From DATKSS01 sp049582065 (GTDB lineage Bacteria > Chloroflexota > Dormibacteria > Dormibacterales > Dormibacteraceae): a stretch of DNA of 21,253 bases. The DNA is taken from contig JBAUTF010000235.1 of assembly GCA_049582065.1 (NCBI GenBank), forward strand, positions 1 through 21,253, given 5' to 3'. Made by a program: the position numbers and the translations under genes. Under the pieces are notes generated by a model, which worked only from the letters and a program-made list of their open reading frames with translations, was not told the DNA's origin and did no database searches. Numbering within the stretch: the stretch's first letter is position 1; each line of letters starts with the position of its first letter. Shown piece after piece: positions 7,222 to 13,881 of the stretch.

Positions 7222-8418
7222 GTGGGAATCACCGCCGAGACCCTGGAGAAGACGGAGCTCCGGGGCGAACCAGGCTGGCTTCGCGATCGCAGGCGCGCCG
7301 CGCTGGCGACCTACGAGCGCCTCCCGATGCCGAGCAAGACCGACGAAGAATGGCGCCGCACCGACGTCAGCGGGTTCGACGTCGCCGCGTATTCGGAGCT
7401 CGAGCACCGGGACGGGCTCAAGCTCGACGCCGGGAATTTGCCGGCGGGCGTAATCCTCAAACCGCTGCGCGAGGCCGCCAACGAGCACCCCGAGCTGGTC
7501 GAGCCGAGGCTCTTCTCGCTCGTCCGCTCGGACCGCGACCGGTTCAACGCGCTGCACGCGGCTTTCTTCACCGGGGGCACGTTCCTATATGTTCCCGACG
7601 GCGTCGTGATCGAGCAGCCGATCCTCGGCCGTCACCTCTCGCACGAGGGCGGCAACTTCGTCCTCCCCCACACCCTGATCGTGGCCGGGCGCGGCGCCCG
7701 CTTCCACTACCTCGACGAGTACATCGGGGACGACTCCGAGGAGGCCGGATACCGCAGCGGATCGGCCGAGATCTTCCTCAGCGAAGGCTCCGAGGTGGGC
7801 TACGTGGCGGTCCAGAAATGGGGCCGCAACGCCTGGCACTTCGCGGACCAGCGCGCGCAGCTGCAGAAGGACTCGACGCTGCGTCTCTTCGACGTCACGC
7901 TGGGCGGGCGTTTCTCCAAGACACGCGTTGAGGCTTCGCTGGTCGGTCCGGGCGCGGACGCGGAGCTCAAAGCCATCTACCTCGCCTCTGGCGAGCAGTT
8001 CTTCGACTTCCACACGCTGCAGGACCACCAGGTCGGTAACACGCGCTCCGACCTCCTGTTCAAGGGTGCGCTCCAGGACGTGGCGAGGACTGTTTATGCA
8101 GGGCTGATCAGGATCGAGAAGGGCGCCGCGCGCTCGGACGCCTACCAGGCGAACCGCAACCTCGTACTCTCCGACCACGCCAAGGCGACCTCGATCCCGA
8201 TGCTCGAGATCGACAACAACGACGTGCGCTGTACGCACGGCGCGACCGTCGGCCCCATCGACCCGCAGCACATGTTCTACCTCCGATCGCGCGGGATCCC
8301 CGAGCCGACCGCGAGGCGGATGCTGGTGCAGGGCTTTTTCGGCGACGTGCTCGACCGCATCCCATTCGAGCACGCGCGCACGCTGATCGAGGCCGAGCTG
8401 GAGTCCCGGCTTGGGTAG
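7222..8418 (+). CDS. sufD: SufD, partner of SufB in the SufBCD complex
   Basis: Paralogue of SufB that forms the heterodimer interface where the cluster is assembled. 398 residues from GTG 7222, 2 bases after the sufB stop. The N-terminal helical part (about 1-90) contains the SufD-like PSKTDEEWRRTDVSGFD. The core has GGTFLYVPDGVVIEQPI near 116-132 and the C-terminal VRCTHGATVGPIDP. His339 in CTHGATVG corresponds to the conserved interface His (His360 in E. coli SufD, from memory). RGIPEPTARRMLVQGFFGDVLDRIP ends the family signature. A much longer in-frame upstream extension overlaps sufB and is not real. The last 8 bases overlap the Rieske gene. Confidence 0.97.
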   Translation: MGITAETLEKTELRGEPGWLRDRRRAALATYERLPMPSKTDEEWRRTDVSGFDVAAYSELEHRDGLKLDAGNLPAGVILKPLREAANEHPELVEPRLFSLVRSDRDRFNALHAAFFTGGTFLYVPDGVVIEQPILGRHLSHEGGNFVLPHTLIVAGRGARFHYLDEYIGDDSEEAGYRSGSAEIFLSEGSEVGYVAVQKWGRNAWHFADQRAQLQKDSTLRLFDVTLGGRFSKTRVEASLVGPGADAELKAIYLASGEQFFDFHTLQDHQVGNTRSDLLFKGALQDVARTVYAGLIRIEKGAARSDAYQANRNLVLSDHAKATSIPMLEIDNNDVRCTHGATVGPIDPQHMFYLRSRGIPEPTARRMLVQGFFGDVLDRIPFEHARTLIEAELESRLG

Positions 8419-8764
8419 GTACCGCGTCGCCTCAGTCGTCGACCTGGCCGAAGATTCGATGAAACGGGTTTACCTCCCCGCCGGCGGGGAGGTGGCGCGC
8501 AGCGCCGGTGGGGAAGTACGTATCCCCATCTGCCTCGCACACGCTGAGGACGGCAACTTCTACGCCATCGACGACACGTGCACCCACGAGGAGTTCTCCC
8601 TGAGCGAGGGCGAGCTCTGGGGCACGGACGTGGAGTGCCCGCAACACGGCTCTCGTTTCAACCTTCTCACCGGAAAGGTGACGGGCCTGCCGGCGGTCGT
8701 CCCCGCCAAGACATACCCGGTCATCCTGGAGGGCGAGGAGATCTACATCGAGGTGCCCGACTGA
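8411..8764 (+). CDS. Rieske-type [2Fe-2S] ferredoxin in the suf operon
   Basis: Small soluble electron-transfer protein of 117 residues, the size of Rieske ferredoxins from dioxygenase systems. The two halves of the Rieske motif are intact: Cys57-Thr-His59 and Cys76-Pro-Gln-His79, i.e. two Cys and two His ligands for a [2Fe-2S] cluster. There is no membrane anchor or Tat signal, so it is cytosolic. It starts at TTG 8411, overlapping the sufD stop by 8 bases, with GGAG 7 bases upstream. sufS follows after 2 bases, so it is an integral operon member. Supply of electrons for cluster assembly or sulfur reduction is my inference; no oxygenase gene is nearby to suggest another partner. Confidence 0.93.
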   Translation: MGRYRVASVVDLAEDSMKRVYLPAGGEVARSAGGEVRIPICLAHAEDGNFYAIDDTCTHEEFSLSEGELWGTDVECPQHGSRFNLLTGKVTGLPAVVPAKTYPVILEGEEIYIEVPD

Positions 8765-8766
8765 GC

Positions 8767-9984
8767 ATGGCCGCCCGACCCCTCGACGTAGCGGCGATCA
8801 GGAAGGACTTCCCGATTCTCGAGACCGGAATCGCATATCTCGACTCGGCGAACACATCACAGCGGCCACGCCAGGTGACCGGCGCGATGCTGGAGTACTT
8901 CGAGAAGTTCAACTCGAACATCCACCGCGCCGCCTACCGCATCGCCGAAGAGGCGACAGTCCGCTACGAAGCCTCGCGCGAGAAGGTGCGCGCGCTCATC
9001 AACGCGAGCTCGACCAAGGAGATCATCTACACGCGAGGAACGACCGAGGCCATCAACCTCGTCGCCTACTCATGGGGCCGCAAGAACATCGAACGCGGCG
9101 ACCTGATCGTGCTGACCATCCTCGACCACCATTCCAACATCGTTCCGTGGCAGATCCTCGCCGCAGAGCGCGGCGCGAAGCTCGAGTTCGTCGACATCGA
9201 CGACAGAGGGGAGCTGCGCCAGGACCAGTACGCCGACCTGCTTCAACGCGGACCGAAGCTGGTCGCCTTCAACATGGTGAGCAACGCCCTCGGCACGATC
9301 AACCCGGCCCGCGCGATGGTGGCCGCCGCCAAGAGGGCCGGCGCTGCCGTGCTCGTGGACGGGGCACAGAGCACTCCCCACCAGCCGGTCGACGTGCAGG
9401 AGCTCGGCTGCGATTTCTACGCGTTCAGCGGCCACAAGATGCTCGGCCCCACGGGCGCCGGCATCCTGTACGGGCGCCGCGAGCTGCTCGAGGCGATGGA
9501 CCCCTTCATGTCAGGCGGCGACATGATCAAGACGGTCCGCGTCGAGGGTACGACCTACCATGACCTGCCCTGGAAGTTCGAGGCGGGCACTCAGGCCATC
9601 GCCGAGGTGATCGGCCTCGGGGCCGCGGTCGACTATCTCAGCCGGTTGGGGATGGAGGCGGTCCGCGCGCACGAGCTCGAGATCACGGAGTACGCCTACG
9701 AAGCGCTGAGCGAGGTCGAGGGCCTGACCGTGTACGGCCCGCCACCCTCACGCCGCGCGGGCGTAATCTCGTTTGCGCTCGCGGGGATCCACCCCCACGA
9801 CCTCGCGACGATCGCCGACCGCGACCAGGTATGCGTGCGCGCCGGCCACCACTGCGCGATGCCCCTCATGACGCGGCTGGGTGTTTCGGCCACCGCTCGC
9901 GCGTCTTTTTATATCTACACGCAAAAGGATGAAGTCGACCGTCTCGTCGGTTCTATCAAAGAGGCCCAGAGGATATTCGCATGA
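8767..9984 (+). CDS. sufS: SufS, type II cysteine desulfurase
   Basis: PLP enzyme that converts L-cysteine to alanine and carries the released sulfur as a persulfide, then passes it to SufU. 405 residues, typical for SufS/CsdA. PLP contacts: Asp198 and Gln201 (VDGAQSTPH), His223 and Schiff-base Lys224 (SGHK). Catalytic Cys363 lies in RAGHHCAMPLM, the short type II loop characteristic of SufS rather than IscS/NifS. The start is ATG 8767, 2 bases after the Rieske stop; the in-frame extension further upstream runs through the Rieske gene and is spurious. Downstream, an 85-base gap with a palindromic element separates it from sufU. Confidence 0.97.
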   Translation: MAARPLDVAAIRKDFPILETGIAYLDSANTSQRPRQVTGAMLEYFEKFNSNIHRAAYRIAEEATVRYEASREKVRALINASSTKEIIYTRGTTEAINLVAYSWGRKNIERGDLIVLTILDHHSNIVPWQILAAERGAKLEFVDIDDRGELRQDQYADLLQRGPKLVAFNMVSNALGTINPARAMVAAAKRAGAAVLVDGAQSTPHQPVDVQELGCDFYAFSGHKMLGPTGAGILYGRRELLEAMDPFMSGGDMIKTVRVEGTTYHDLPWKFEAGTQAIAEVIGLGAAVDYLSRLGMEAVRAHELEITEYAYEALSEVEGLTVYGPPPSRRAGVISFALAGIHPHDLATIADRDQVCVRAGHHCAMPLMTRLGVSATARASFYIYTQKDEVDRLVGSIKEAQRIFA

Positions 9985-10019
9985 GATCGCCGAAGTCAGC
10001 CGGCGACCAGTTCCATGTA

Positions 10020-10052
10020 CCCCACGATATCTTCTATTTCGTGGGGACCCCG
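10020..10052. repeat. Palindromic repeat element, copy A (before sufU)
   Basis: A 33-base element in the sufS-sufU gap. Its first 27 bases form a hairpin: arm CCCCACGATAT, 5-base loop CTTCT, arm ATTTCGTGGGG, with 10 of 11 pairs formed (one T-T mismatch). A conserved tail ACCCCG follows. It matches copy B at 10809-10841 in 27 of 33 positions with no gaps. It ends 17 bases before the sufU ATG, which has no Shine-Dalgarno sequence. There is no T-run, so it is not a standard terminator. Confidence 0.75.
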
Positions 10053-10069
10053 CATTTGCGCTGTTCCGC

Positions 10070-10477
10070 ATGAGCACAAACACAGGTTCTCCCGACGATC
10101 AGTTCTACCGCGAGTACATCCTCGACCACTACAAGAACCCGCGCAACTTCGGCCGCCTCGAGCACCCGGACATCAGCCACGAGGAGGACAACCCTCTTTG
10201 CGGGGACGTGATCGGGATGGATTTCAGGATCAAGGACGGCGTAATCGAAGACGTGCGGTTCCACGGTCGTGGCTGCGCGATCTCGCAGGCGTCGGCATCG
10301 CTTCTGACGGAGCGCCTCAAGGGCCTTCCGCTGGAACAGGCCAAGCAGATCAGCAAGGCAGACGTGCTGGGCGAGCTCGGGATCGACATCTCCCCCGCGC
10401 GCATCAAGTGCGCCTTGCTGTCACTGAAAGTTTTGAAGGTCGGCGCGTATGGGCTGGCTGATGACGATGAGGAGTAG
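10070..10477 (+). CDS. sufU: SufU-like sulfur acceptor / NifU-type scaffold
   Basis: Takes persulfide sulfur from SufS; in characterised SufU proteins this needs a zinc ion bound by three Cys and an Asp. 135 residues from ATG 10070 (MSTNTGSPDDQFYREYILDHYKNPRN). Ligands visible: Cys44 and Asp46 (PLCGD), Cys69 (GRGCAISQASAS), Cys114 (ARIKCALLS). GCAISxASAS and PARIKC are SufU-like and no IscU LPPVK motif is present, yet the 45-residue spacing from the second to third Cys is IscU-like: the usual SufU insertion is missing. The long in-frame upstream extension crosses the palindromic repeat and the sufS end and is rejected. The start has no ribosome-binding site. The rhodanese gene follows after 6 bases. 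Confidence 0.93.
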   Translation: MSTNTGSPDDQFYREYILDHYKNPRNFGRLEHPDISHEEDNPLCGDVIGMDFRIKDGVIEDVRFHGRGCAISQASASLLTERLKGLPLEQAKQISKADVLGELGIDISPARIKCALLSLKVLKVGAYGLADDDEE

Positions 10478-10483
10478 AAACCT

Positions 10484-10816
10484 ATGACCAACCAGGAAGC
10501 TCCGTTTCGCGATATGACGGTGGACGGGATCAAGCAGCTGATCGACCAGGGCTACGAGGTCGTCGACGTTCGTGAGGACTGGGAGTGGAACAAGGGACAC
10601 GTGCCCGGAGCGCGCCATGTCGTCCTCAACTCGATTCTGGCCAACCCGACCGCGCAGAAGTTCCGAGACCGCACGATCTTCGTCTGCCAGGTCGGAGAGC
10701 GGTCGGCGGTGGCCTCCGAGATGGCGGTCGCGCTCGGCGTGAAGGATGTCGTCAACTTCCGCGGCGGCACCAAGGCCTGGCGGGACGCGGGCCTGCCGCT
10801 GGAAACCACCCCATGA
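10484..10816 (+). CDS. Single-domain rhodanese-like protein
   Basis: Probable cytosolic sulfurtransferase or persulfide carrier. 110 residues, one rhodanese domain. It has VVDVREDWEWNKGHVPGA (26-43) and the active-site loop C68-QVGER-S. This six-residue loop is the size associated with sulfur rather than phosphate substrates; the first position is Gln rather than the commoner Arg. FRGGTKAW near residue 93 is the family C-terminal motif. ATG 10484 has AGGAG 9 bases upstream (10470-10474). Its stop codon (10814-10816) lies inside palindromic element B, so that element forms the 3' end of the gene. Placement after sufU suggests sulfur handling for cluster assembly. Confidence 0.92.
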   Translation: MTNQEAPFRDMTVDGIKQLIDQGYEVVDVREDWEWNKGHVPGARHVVLNSILANPTAQKFRDRTIFVCQVGERSAVASEMAVALGVKDVVNFRGGTKAWRDAGLPLETTP

Positions 10817-10841
10817 AATCTGCGATTTCACGGGGACCCCG
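10809..10841. repeat. Palindromic repeat element, copy B (rhodanese end, before sufT)
   Basis: Second copy of the 33-base element. Arms CCCCATGAAAT and ATTTCACGGGG flank the loop CTGCG; 10 of 11 pairs form (one A-C mismatch), and the tail ACCCCG is identical to copy A. At arm position 6 the C-G pair of copy A is T-A here, a compensatory change. The copy supplies the rhodanese stop codon and ends 9 bases before the GTG of sufT. Confidence 0.75.
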
Positions 10842-10850
10842 GGAAAAGCC

Positions 10851-11192
10851 GTGACGGACTTCACTCCGACCTCCCAGGTCGCGGCTGACGCCACGGTCAA
10901 GCCGGAGGATGTCATCGAGGTGTTGCGGCAGTGCTACGACCCCGAGATCCCCGTCAACATCGTCGACCTCGGGTTGATCTACGACATCGCGATCAAGCCG
11001 GAGCGGGTCGACGTGAAGATGACGCTGACGGCGCTCGGCTGCCCCATGGCCGCAGACGTGATGGCGGACGTCCGCGACCACCTGCTCACCCTGCCAGGCA
11101 TCAGCGACGCCGGCGTCGACATAGTCTACGAGCCGGTCTGGACCCCAGAGCGCATGACAGAAGAGGCGCGCTGGGAGCTGGGGATGGTCTGA
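10851..11192 (+). CDS. sufT: SufT-like MIP18/DUF59 family protein
   Basis: Cluster-targeting or maturation factor of the MIP18 family, commonly the last gene of SUF operons in Gram-positive-type bacteria. 113 residues from GTG 10851. It carries the hallmark DPEIPVNIVDLGLIYDI (30-46), VDVKMTLTALGCPMA with the conserved Cys64, and a C-terminal VYEPVWTPERMTEEAR. Cys28 precedes the DPEIP motif. The longer in-frame frame starting upstream lies over the rhodanese gene and repeat B and is unlikely to be used. GGGAAAAG upstream of the GTG is at best a weak ribosome-binding site. The stop codon lies in the base of the terminator hairpin at 11189-11217. Confidence 0.92.
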   Translation: MTDFTPTSQVAADATVKPEDVIEVLRQCYDPEIPVNIVDLGLIYDIAIKPERVDVKMTLTALGCPMAADVMADVRDHLLTLPGISDAGVDIVYEPVWTPERMTEEARWELGMV

Positions 11193-11217
11193 AAGCCGGC
11201 TAGCAGCCGCGTTTCAG
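11189..11217. terminator. Probable bidirectional terminator between suf operon and small membrane protein gene
   Basis: A long hairpin: CTGAAA and TTTCAG pair as an outer 6-bp stem, a 2x2 internal loop follows, then CGGCT and AGCCG pair as an inner 5-bp stem around the loop AGC. It begins at the sufT stop codon and lies between two converging genes. There is no long T-run on either strand, so efficiency is uncertain. Confidence 0.6.
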
Positions 11218-11272
11218 GCGCCCGCGTGGAAGGTGAGCCTCCCGTTGACGCACTCGTGCTGATATGGGCCGG

Positions 11273-11551
11273 TCACAAGGGGTTCGCACCGTGGGCGCCG
11301 GTCGCCATCGCTCCCGCAACCACGAGCGGCAGCCCAAGCGAAAACAGGGCGATGATCCCCAACACGAGCAGGCCATCAGGAAACATGTATCCCGTCACGA
11401 ACGGGACTGTCAGCACGTCCAGGCCTGTATAGCCTCCTTGCGCCCTGACCAACAAGGAGTAGGCGGCGTACGTGGCGATCACGACGACGAGCGCAAACCA
11501 GGTCATGAAACGCGCGGGCCGCGATTCGACGGGCTGGGCCGCGACGGCCAC
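11273..11551 (-). CDS. Small hypothetical membrane protein
   Basis: 92 residues from GTG 11551. Hydrophobic segments at about 17-36 (WFALVVVIATYAAYSLLV) and 59-84 (DGLLVLGIIALFSLGLPLVVAGAMA), with a weaker one near 44-56, suggest two or three membrane helices. There are no catalytic motifs and I do not recognise the family. Support for a real gene: clear membrane-protein composition on this strand, and a TACAGT hexamer 7 bases before the GTG, the leaderless arrangement repeated in this window. It is divergent from the first citrate synthase (55 bases between start codons) and convergent with the suf operon. Confidence 0.65.
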   Translation of the reverse strand: MAVAAQPVESRPARFMTWFALVVVIATYAAYSLLVRAQGGYTGLDVLTVPFVTGYMFPDGLLVLGIIALFSLGLPLVVAGAMATGAHGANPL

Positions 11552-11558
11552 CGGCCGA

Positions 11559-11564
11559 ACTGTA
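11559..11564 (-). promoter_or_regulatory. Candidate -10 hexamer of the small membrane protein gene
   Basis: TACAGT on the minus strand, 7 bases before GTG 11551, with no ribosome-binding site. It shares the short divergent promoter region with the citrate synthase promoter 30 bases away. Confidence 0.45.
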
Positions 11565-11592
11565 GAGGTTCCGGTCGAGAACCTGGGCTACG

Positions 11593-11598
11593 TACACT
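11593..11598 (+). promoter_or_regulatory. Candidate -10 hexamer of the citrate synthase pair
   Basis: TACACT lies 8 bases before GTG 11607 with no ribosome-binding site between. Identical hexamer and spacing occur before lpdA, so the two central-carbon units may use the same kind of promoter. No good -35 box is visible. Confidence 0.55.
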
Positions 11599-11606
11599 TA
11601 CCTGTC

Positions 11607-12725
11607 GTGACGGAGTTCAGCCCCGGGCTCGAGGGCGTGGTCGCCGCGGAGACCGCGGTGAGCGAGGTGGACGGGGCAGCCGGTCGGCTCATCTATCGCG
11701 GCGGATTCCTGATCGAAGACCTTGCTGCCGTCGCAAGCTACGAGGAGATCGTCCACCTCCTTTTACTGGGTGAGTTGCCGAACAAGCGCCAGCTCGACGC
11801 GCTGCGCCATCAGATGGCCGAGGCCCGGACTCTGAACGATGCGGCTCTTGGCGCCCTCATGGCCATGGACCCCGACACGGACGCTATGGACACGCTCCGC
11901 ACCGTCGTGTCGGCGCAGGGCGCGACCAGGTCGATGACGAAGCCCACGCTGGACGAGGCGATCGCGCTGACATCCATCTTCCCCACCATCGTCGGGGCCG
12001 CTCACCGAAGGCGGCAGGGCAAGGAGATCGTCGAGCCCCGCCCCGACCTGGACCACGCTGCCAACCTCCTGTGGATGATGGAGGGCACCGAGCCACCCGC
12101 CGAACGGGCGAGCTGGGTGGGCCACTACCTCGTGCTGCTGGCGGACCACGGGCTCAACGCGTCGACCTTTGCCGCGCGGGTCATCGCCTCGACGGGAAGC
12201 GACCTGACGTCCTGCGTCGTCGGCGCGATAGGCGCGCTCAAGGGCCCGGCTCACGGCGGGGCCACGCTGGCCGCTCGCTCGATGCTCGACAAGATCGGCT
12301 CCGCCGAGAACGCGGAGAGGTGGCTGAAAGATGCGCAAGCGCGCCACGAACGATTCGCCGGCTTCGGCCATCGCGTCTACAGGACCTATGACCCGCGCGC
12401 CAAAATTCTCCGCGAGATGGCGAAGACGGCCTCGCCCCAGCTCCACAAGACCGCGGCTCGCACCGAGGAGGTCGCGCTGCAGCTACTTCACGAGTCGCAT
12501 CCCGAAAGGCCCAACGCGACCAATGTCGACTTCTGGGCCTCGGTCGTTCTAACCGGGGCCGGTATACCCAAAGAGATGTTCACCTGCATCTTCGCCACCT
12601 CTCGTGTCGTCGGTTGGACTGCCCATGTCCTCGAATCGCTGTCCGACCTCCGAATCATCCGGCCCGCGTCGCGGTGGGTCGGGCCCGAGGGCGGCAAGCA
12701 GGCGCTGCCGCTGGCCGGCAGATGA
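11607..12725 (+). CDS. gltA: Citrate synthase (first of two tandem paralogues)
   Basis: Condenses acetyl-CoA (or a homologue) with oxaloacetate in the cytosol. 372 residues from GTG 11607, the short bacterial/archaeal class that also contains 2-methylcitrate synthases. Catalytic residues are intact: His216 (KGPAHGG), His255 (GFGHRVYRTYDPRA) and Asp308 (NVDFW). LLADHGLNASTFAARV (177-192) is a further family block. The start was chosen because GTG 11607 follows TACACT by 8 bases and residues from there align one-for-one with the downstream paralogue; a longer in-frame start at 11472 would overlap the divergent gene. The stop overlaps the next start (ATGA). Citrate and methylcitrate synthase cannot be separated from sequence alone; the adjacent branched-chain dehydrogenase, whose pathway yields propionyl-CoA, keeps both options open. 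Confidence 0.93.
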   Translation: MTEFSPGLEGVVAAETAVSEVDGAAGRLIYRGGFLIEDLAAVASYEEIVHLLLLGELPNKRQLDALRHQMAEARTLNDAALGALMAMDPDTDAMDTLRTVVSAQGATRSMTKPTLDEAIALTSIFPTIVGAAHRRRQGKEIVEPRPDLDHAANLLWMMEGTEPPAERASWVGHYLVLLADHGLNASTFAARVIASTGSDLTSCVVGAIGALKGPAHGGATLAARSMLDKIGSAENAERWLKDAQARHERFAGFGHRVYRTYDPRAKILREMAKTASPQLHKTAARTEEVALQLLHESHPERPNATNVDFWASVVLTGAGIPKEMFTCIFATSRVVGWTAHVLESLSDLRIIRPASRWVGPEGGKQALPLAGR

Positions 12726-13840
12726 CCGGCCCCTACGTTCCCGGCCTCGAAGGAATCATCGCCGCACAGACGGCGATCTCGATGGTGGACGGCGAGAACG
12801 GCCGGCTCGTCTATTGCGGCTATGTGATCGCCGACCTCGCGGAAGACATGTCGTTCGAGGAGGTCGCACACCTGCTTTGGTACGGCCGCCTCCCGACCCG
12901 TGCCGAGCTTGACGCGCTCACCCTCGAGCTTGCGGCCTCGCGCACGCTGACCCCGGCCGCCACCGCCACGCTGAATGCGCTGCCCACCGACACGGATCCG
13001 ATGGACGTCCTGCGCAGCGTCGTATCCGTGCAGGGCGTCGAGCACCGGCTCGAGAAACCGACCATCCCGCTCGCCGTGCACGCGACCGCGTCGTTTCCGA
13101 CCATTCTCGCCAACTTCCACCGGCGCCAGGCAGGCCTCGAGCCCATCGGTCCCCGGGCCGACCTCGGGCACGCCGCCAACTACCTCCACATGCTCAACGG
13201 CAAGGAATCGAGCCCGGAAATCGTGCGCGCGCTCAACACCTACCTGGTGCTGCTCGCGGACCACGGCATGAACGCCTCGACCTTCACCGCGCGCGTCATC
13301 GCATCGACCGACTCCGACCTTGCGTCGTGCCTCGTCGGAGCGATCGGGGCGCTCAAAGGCCCCGCCCACGGCGGCGCACCGTCTGCGGTCATGGACCAAC
13401 TCGAGAAGATTGGAACCGCCGGCAACGCGGAGCGCTGGATGCGAGAGGCCCGCAAGCAGAAGGTCCGCTTCATGGGCTTCGGACATCGCATCTACCGCAC
13501 CTACGACCCGCGCGCGCGAATCCTCAAAGCGATGTGCCAGCGCCTCAACCCTCAGTTCTACGACCTTGCGTCCAAGGTCGAAGAGACTGCCCTGGCCATC
13601 CTCCACGAAGAGCACCCGGAACGCCCTCAGGCGACCAACGTCGAGTTCTACTCGGCCGGCGTGCTGCAGGCGATCGGCTTGCCCAAGGAGTACTTTCCGC
13701 CGACATTCGCCGTGTCACGCGCTGCGGGCTGGACGGCCCATGTGCTGGAGCAGAGCGCCAACAACCGGATCATCCGCCCGCAGTCGGAGTACATCGGACC
13801 AGAACCTCGAAAGCCGGTACCGCTCGCCGAGCGGGGATGA
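12722..13840 (+). CDS. Citrate synthase-like paralogue with Glu in place of the catalytic Asp
   Basis: Second member of the tandem pair, 372 residues, collinear with the first from end to end (His216 in GPAHGG and His255 in GFGHRIYRTYDPRA at identical positions). Residue 308 is Glu (NVEFY) where the first copy has the catalytic Asp (NVDFW). In characterised citrate synthases this Asp removes the methyl proton of acetyl-CoA, and Asp-to-Glu changes strongly reduce activity as I recall. This copy may use another acyl-CoA, be a slow or regulatory partner in a mixed oligomer, or work with a shifted geometry. ATG 12722 overlaps the upstream stop by 4 bases, so the two are translationally coupled and made together. 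A decayed copy of its 3' end lies at 16208-16296. Confidence 0.9.
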   Translation: MTGPYVPGLEGIIAAQTAISMVDGENGRLVYCGYVIADLAEDMSFEEVAHLLWYGRLPTRAELDALTLELAASRTLTPAATATLNALPTDTDPMDVLRSVVSVQGVEHRLEKPTIPLAVHATASFPTILANFHRRQAGLEPIGPRADLGHAANYLHMLNGKESSPEIVRALNTYLVLLADHGMNASTFTARVIASTDSDLASCLVGAIGALKGPAHGGAPSAVMDQLEKIGTAGNAERWMREARKQKVRFMGFGHRIYRTYDPRARILKAMCQRLNPQFYDLASKVEETALAILHEEHPERPQATNVEFYSAGVLQAIGLPKEYFPPTFAVSRAAGWTAHVLEQSANNRIIRPQSEYIGPEPRKPVPLAERG

Positions 13841-13881
13841 CCTCCTTCCGGCTTACCAGCCAGAGCGAGGGAACCGACCAG

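Noticed and set aside
9881..10069. N-terminal extension of sufU back into sufS
   Set aside because: It would read through the sufS 3' end and the palindromic repeat, and SufU proteins begin near the (D/N)xxYxxxIxDHYKNPRN motif, which starts just after ATG 10070.
10746..10850. 35-residue N-terminal extension of sufT
   Set aside because: It overlaps the rhodanese gene out of frame and crosses repeat B; the MIP18 domain is complete from GTG 10851.
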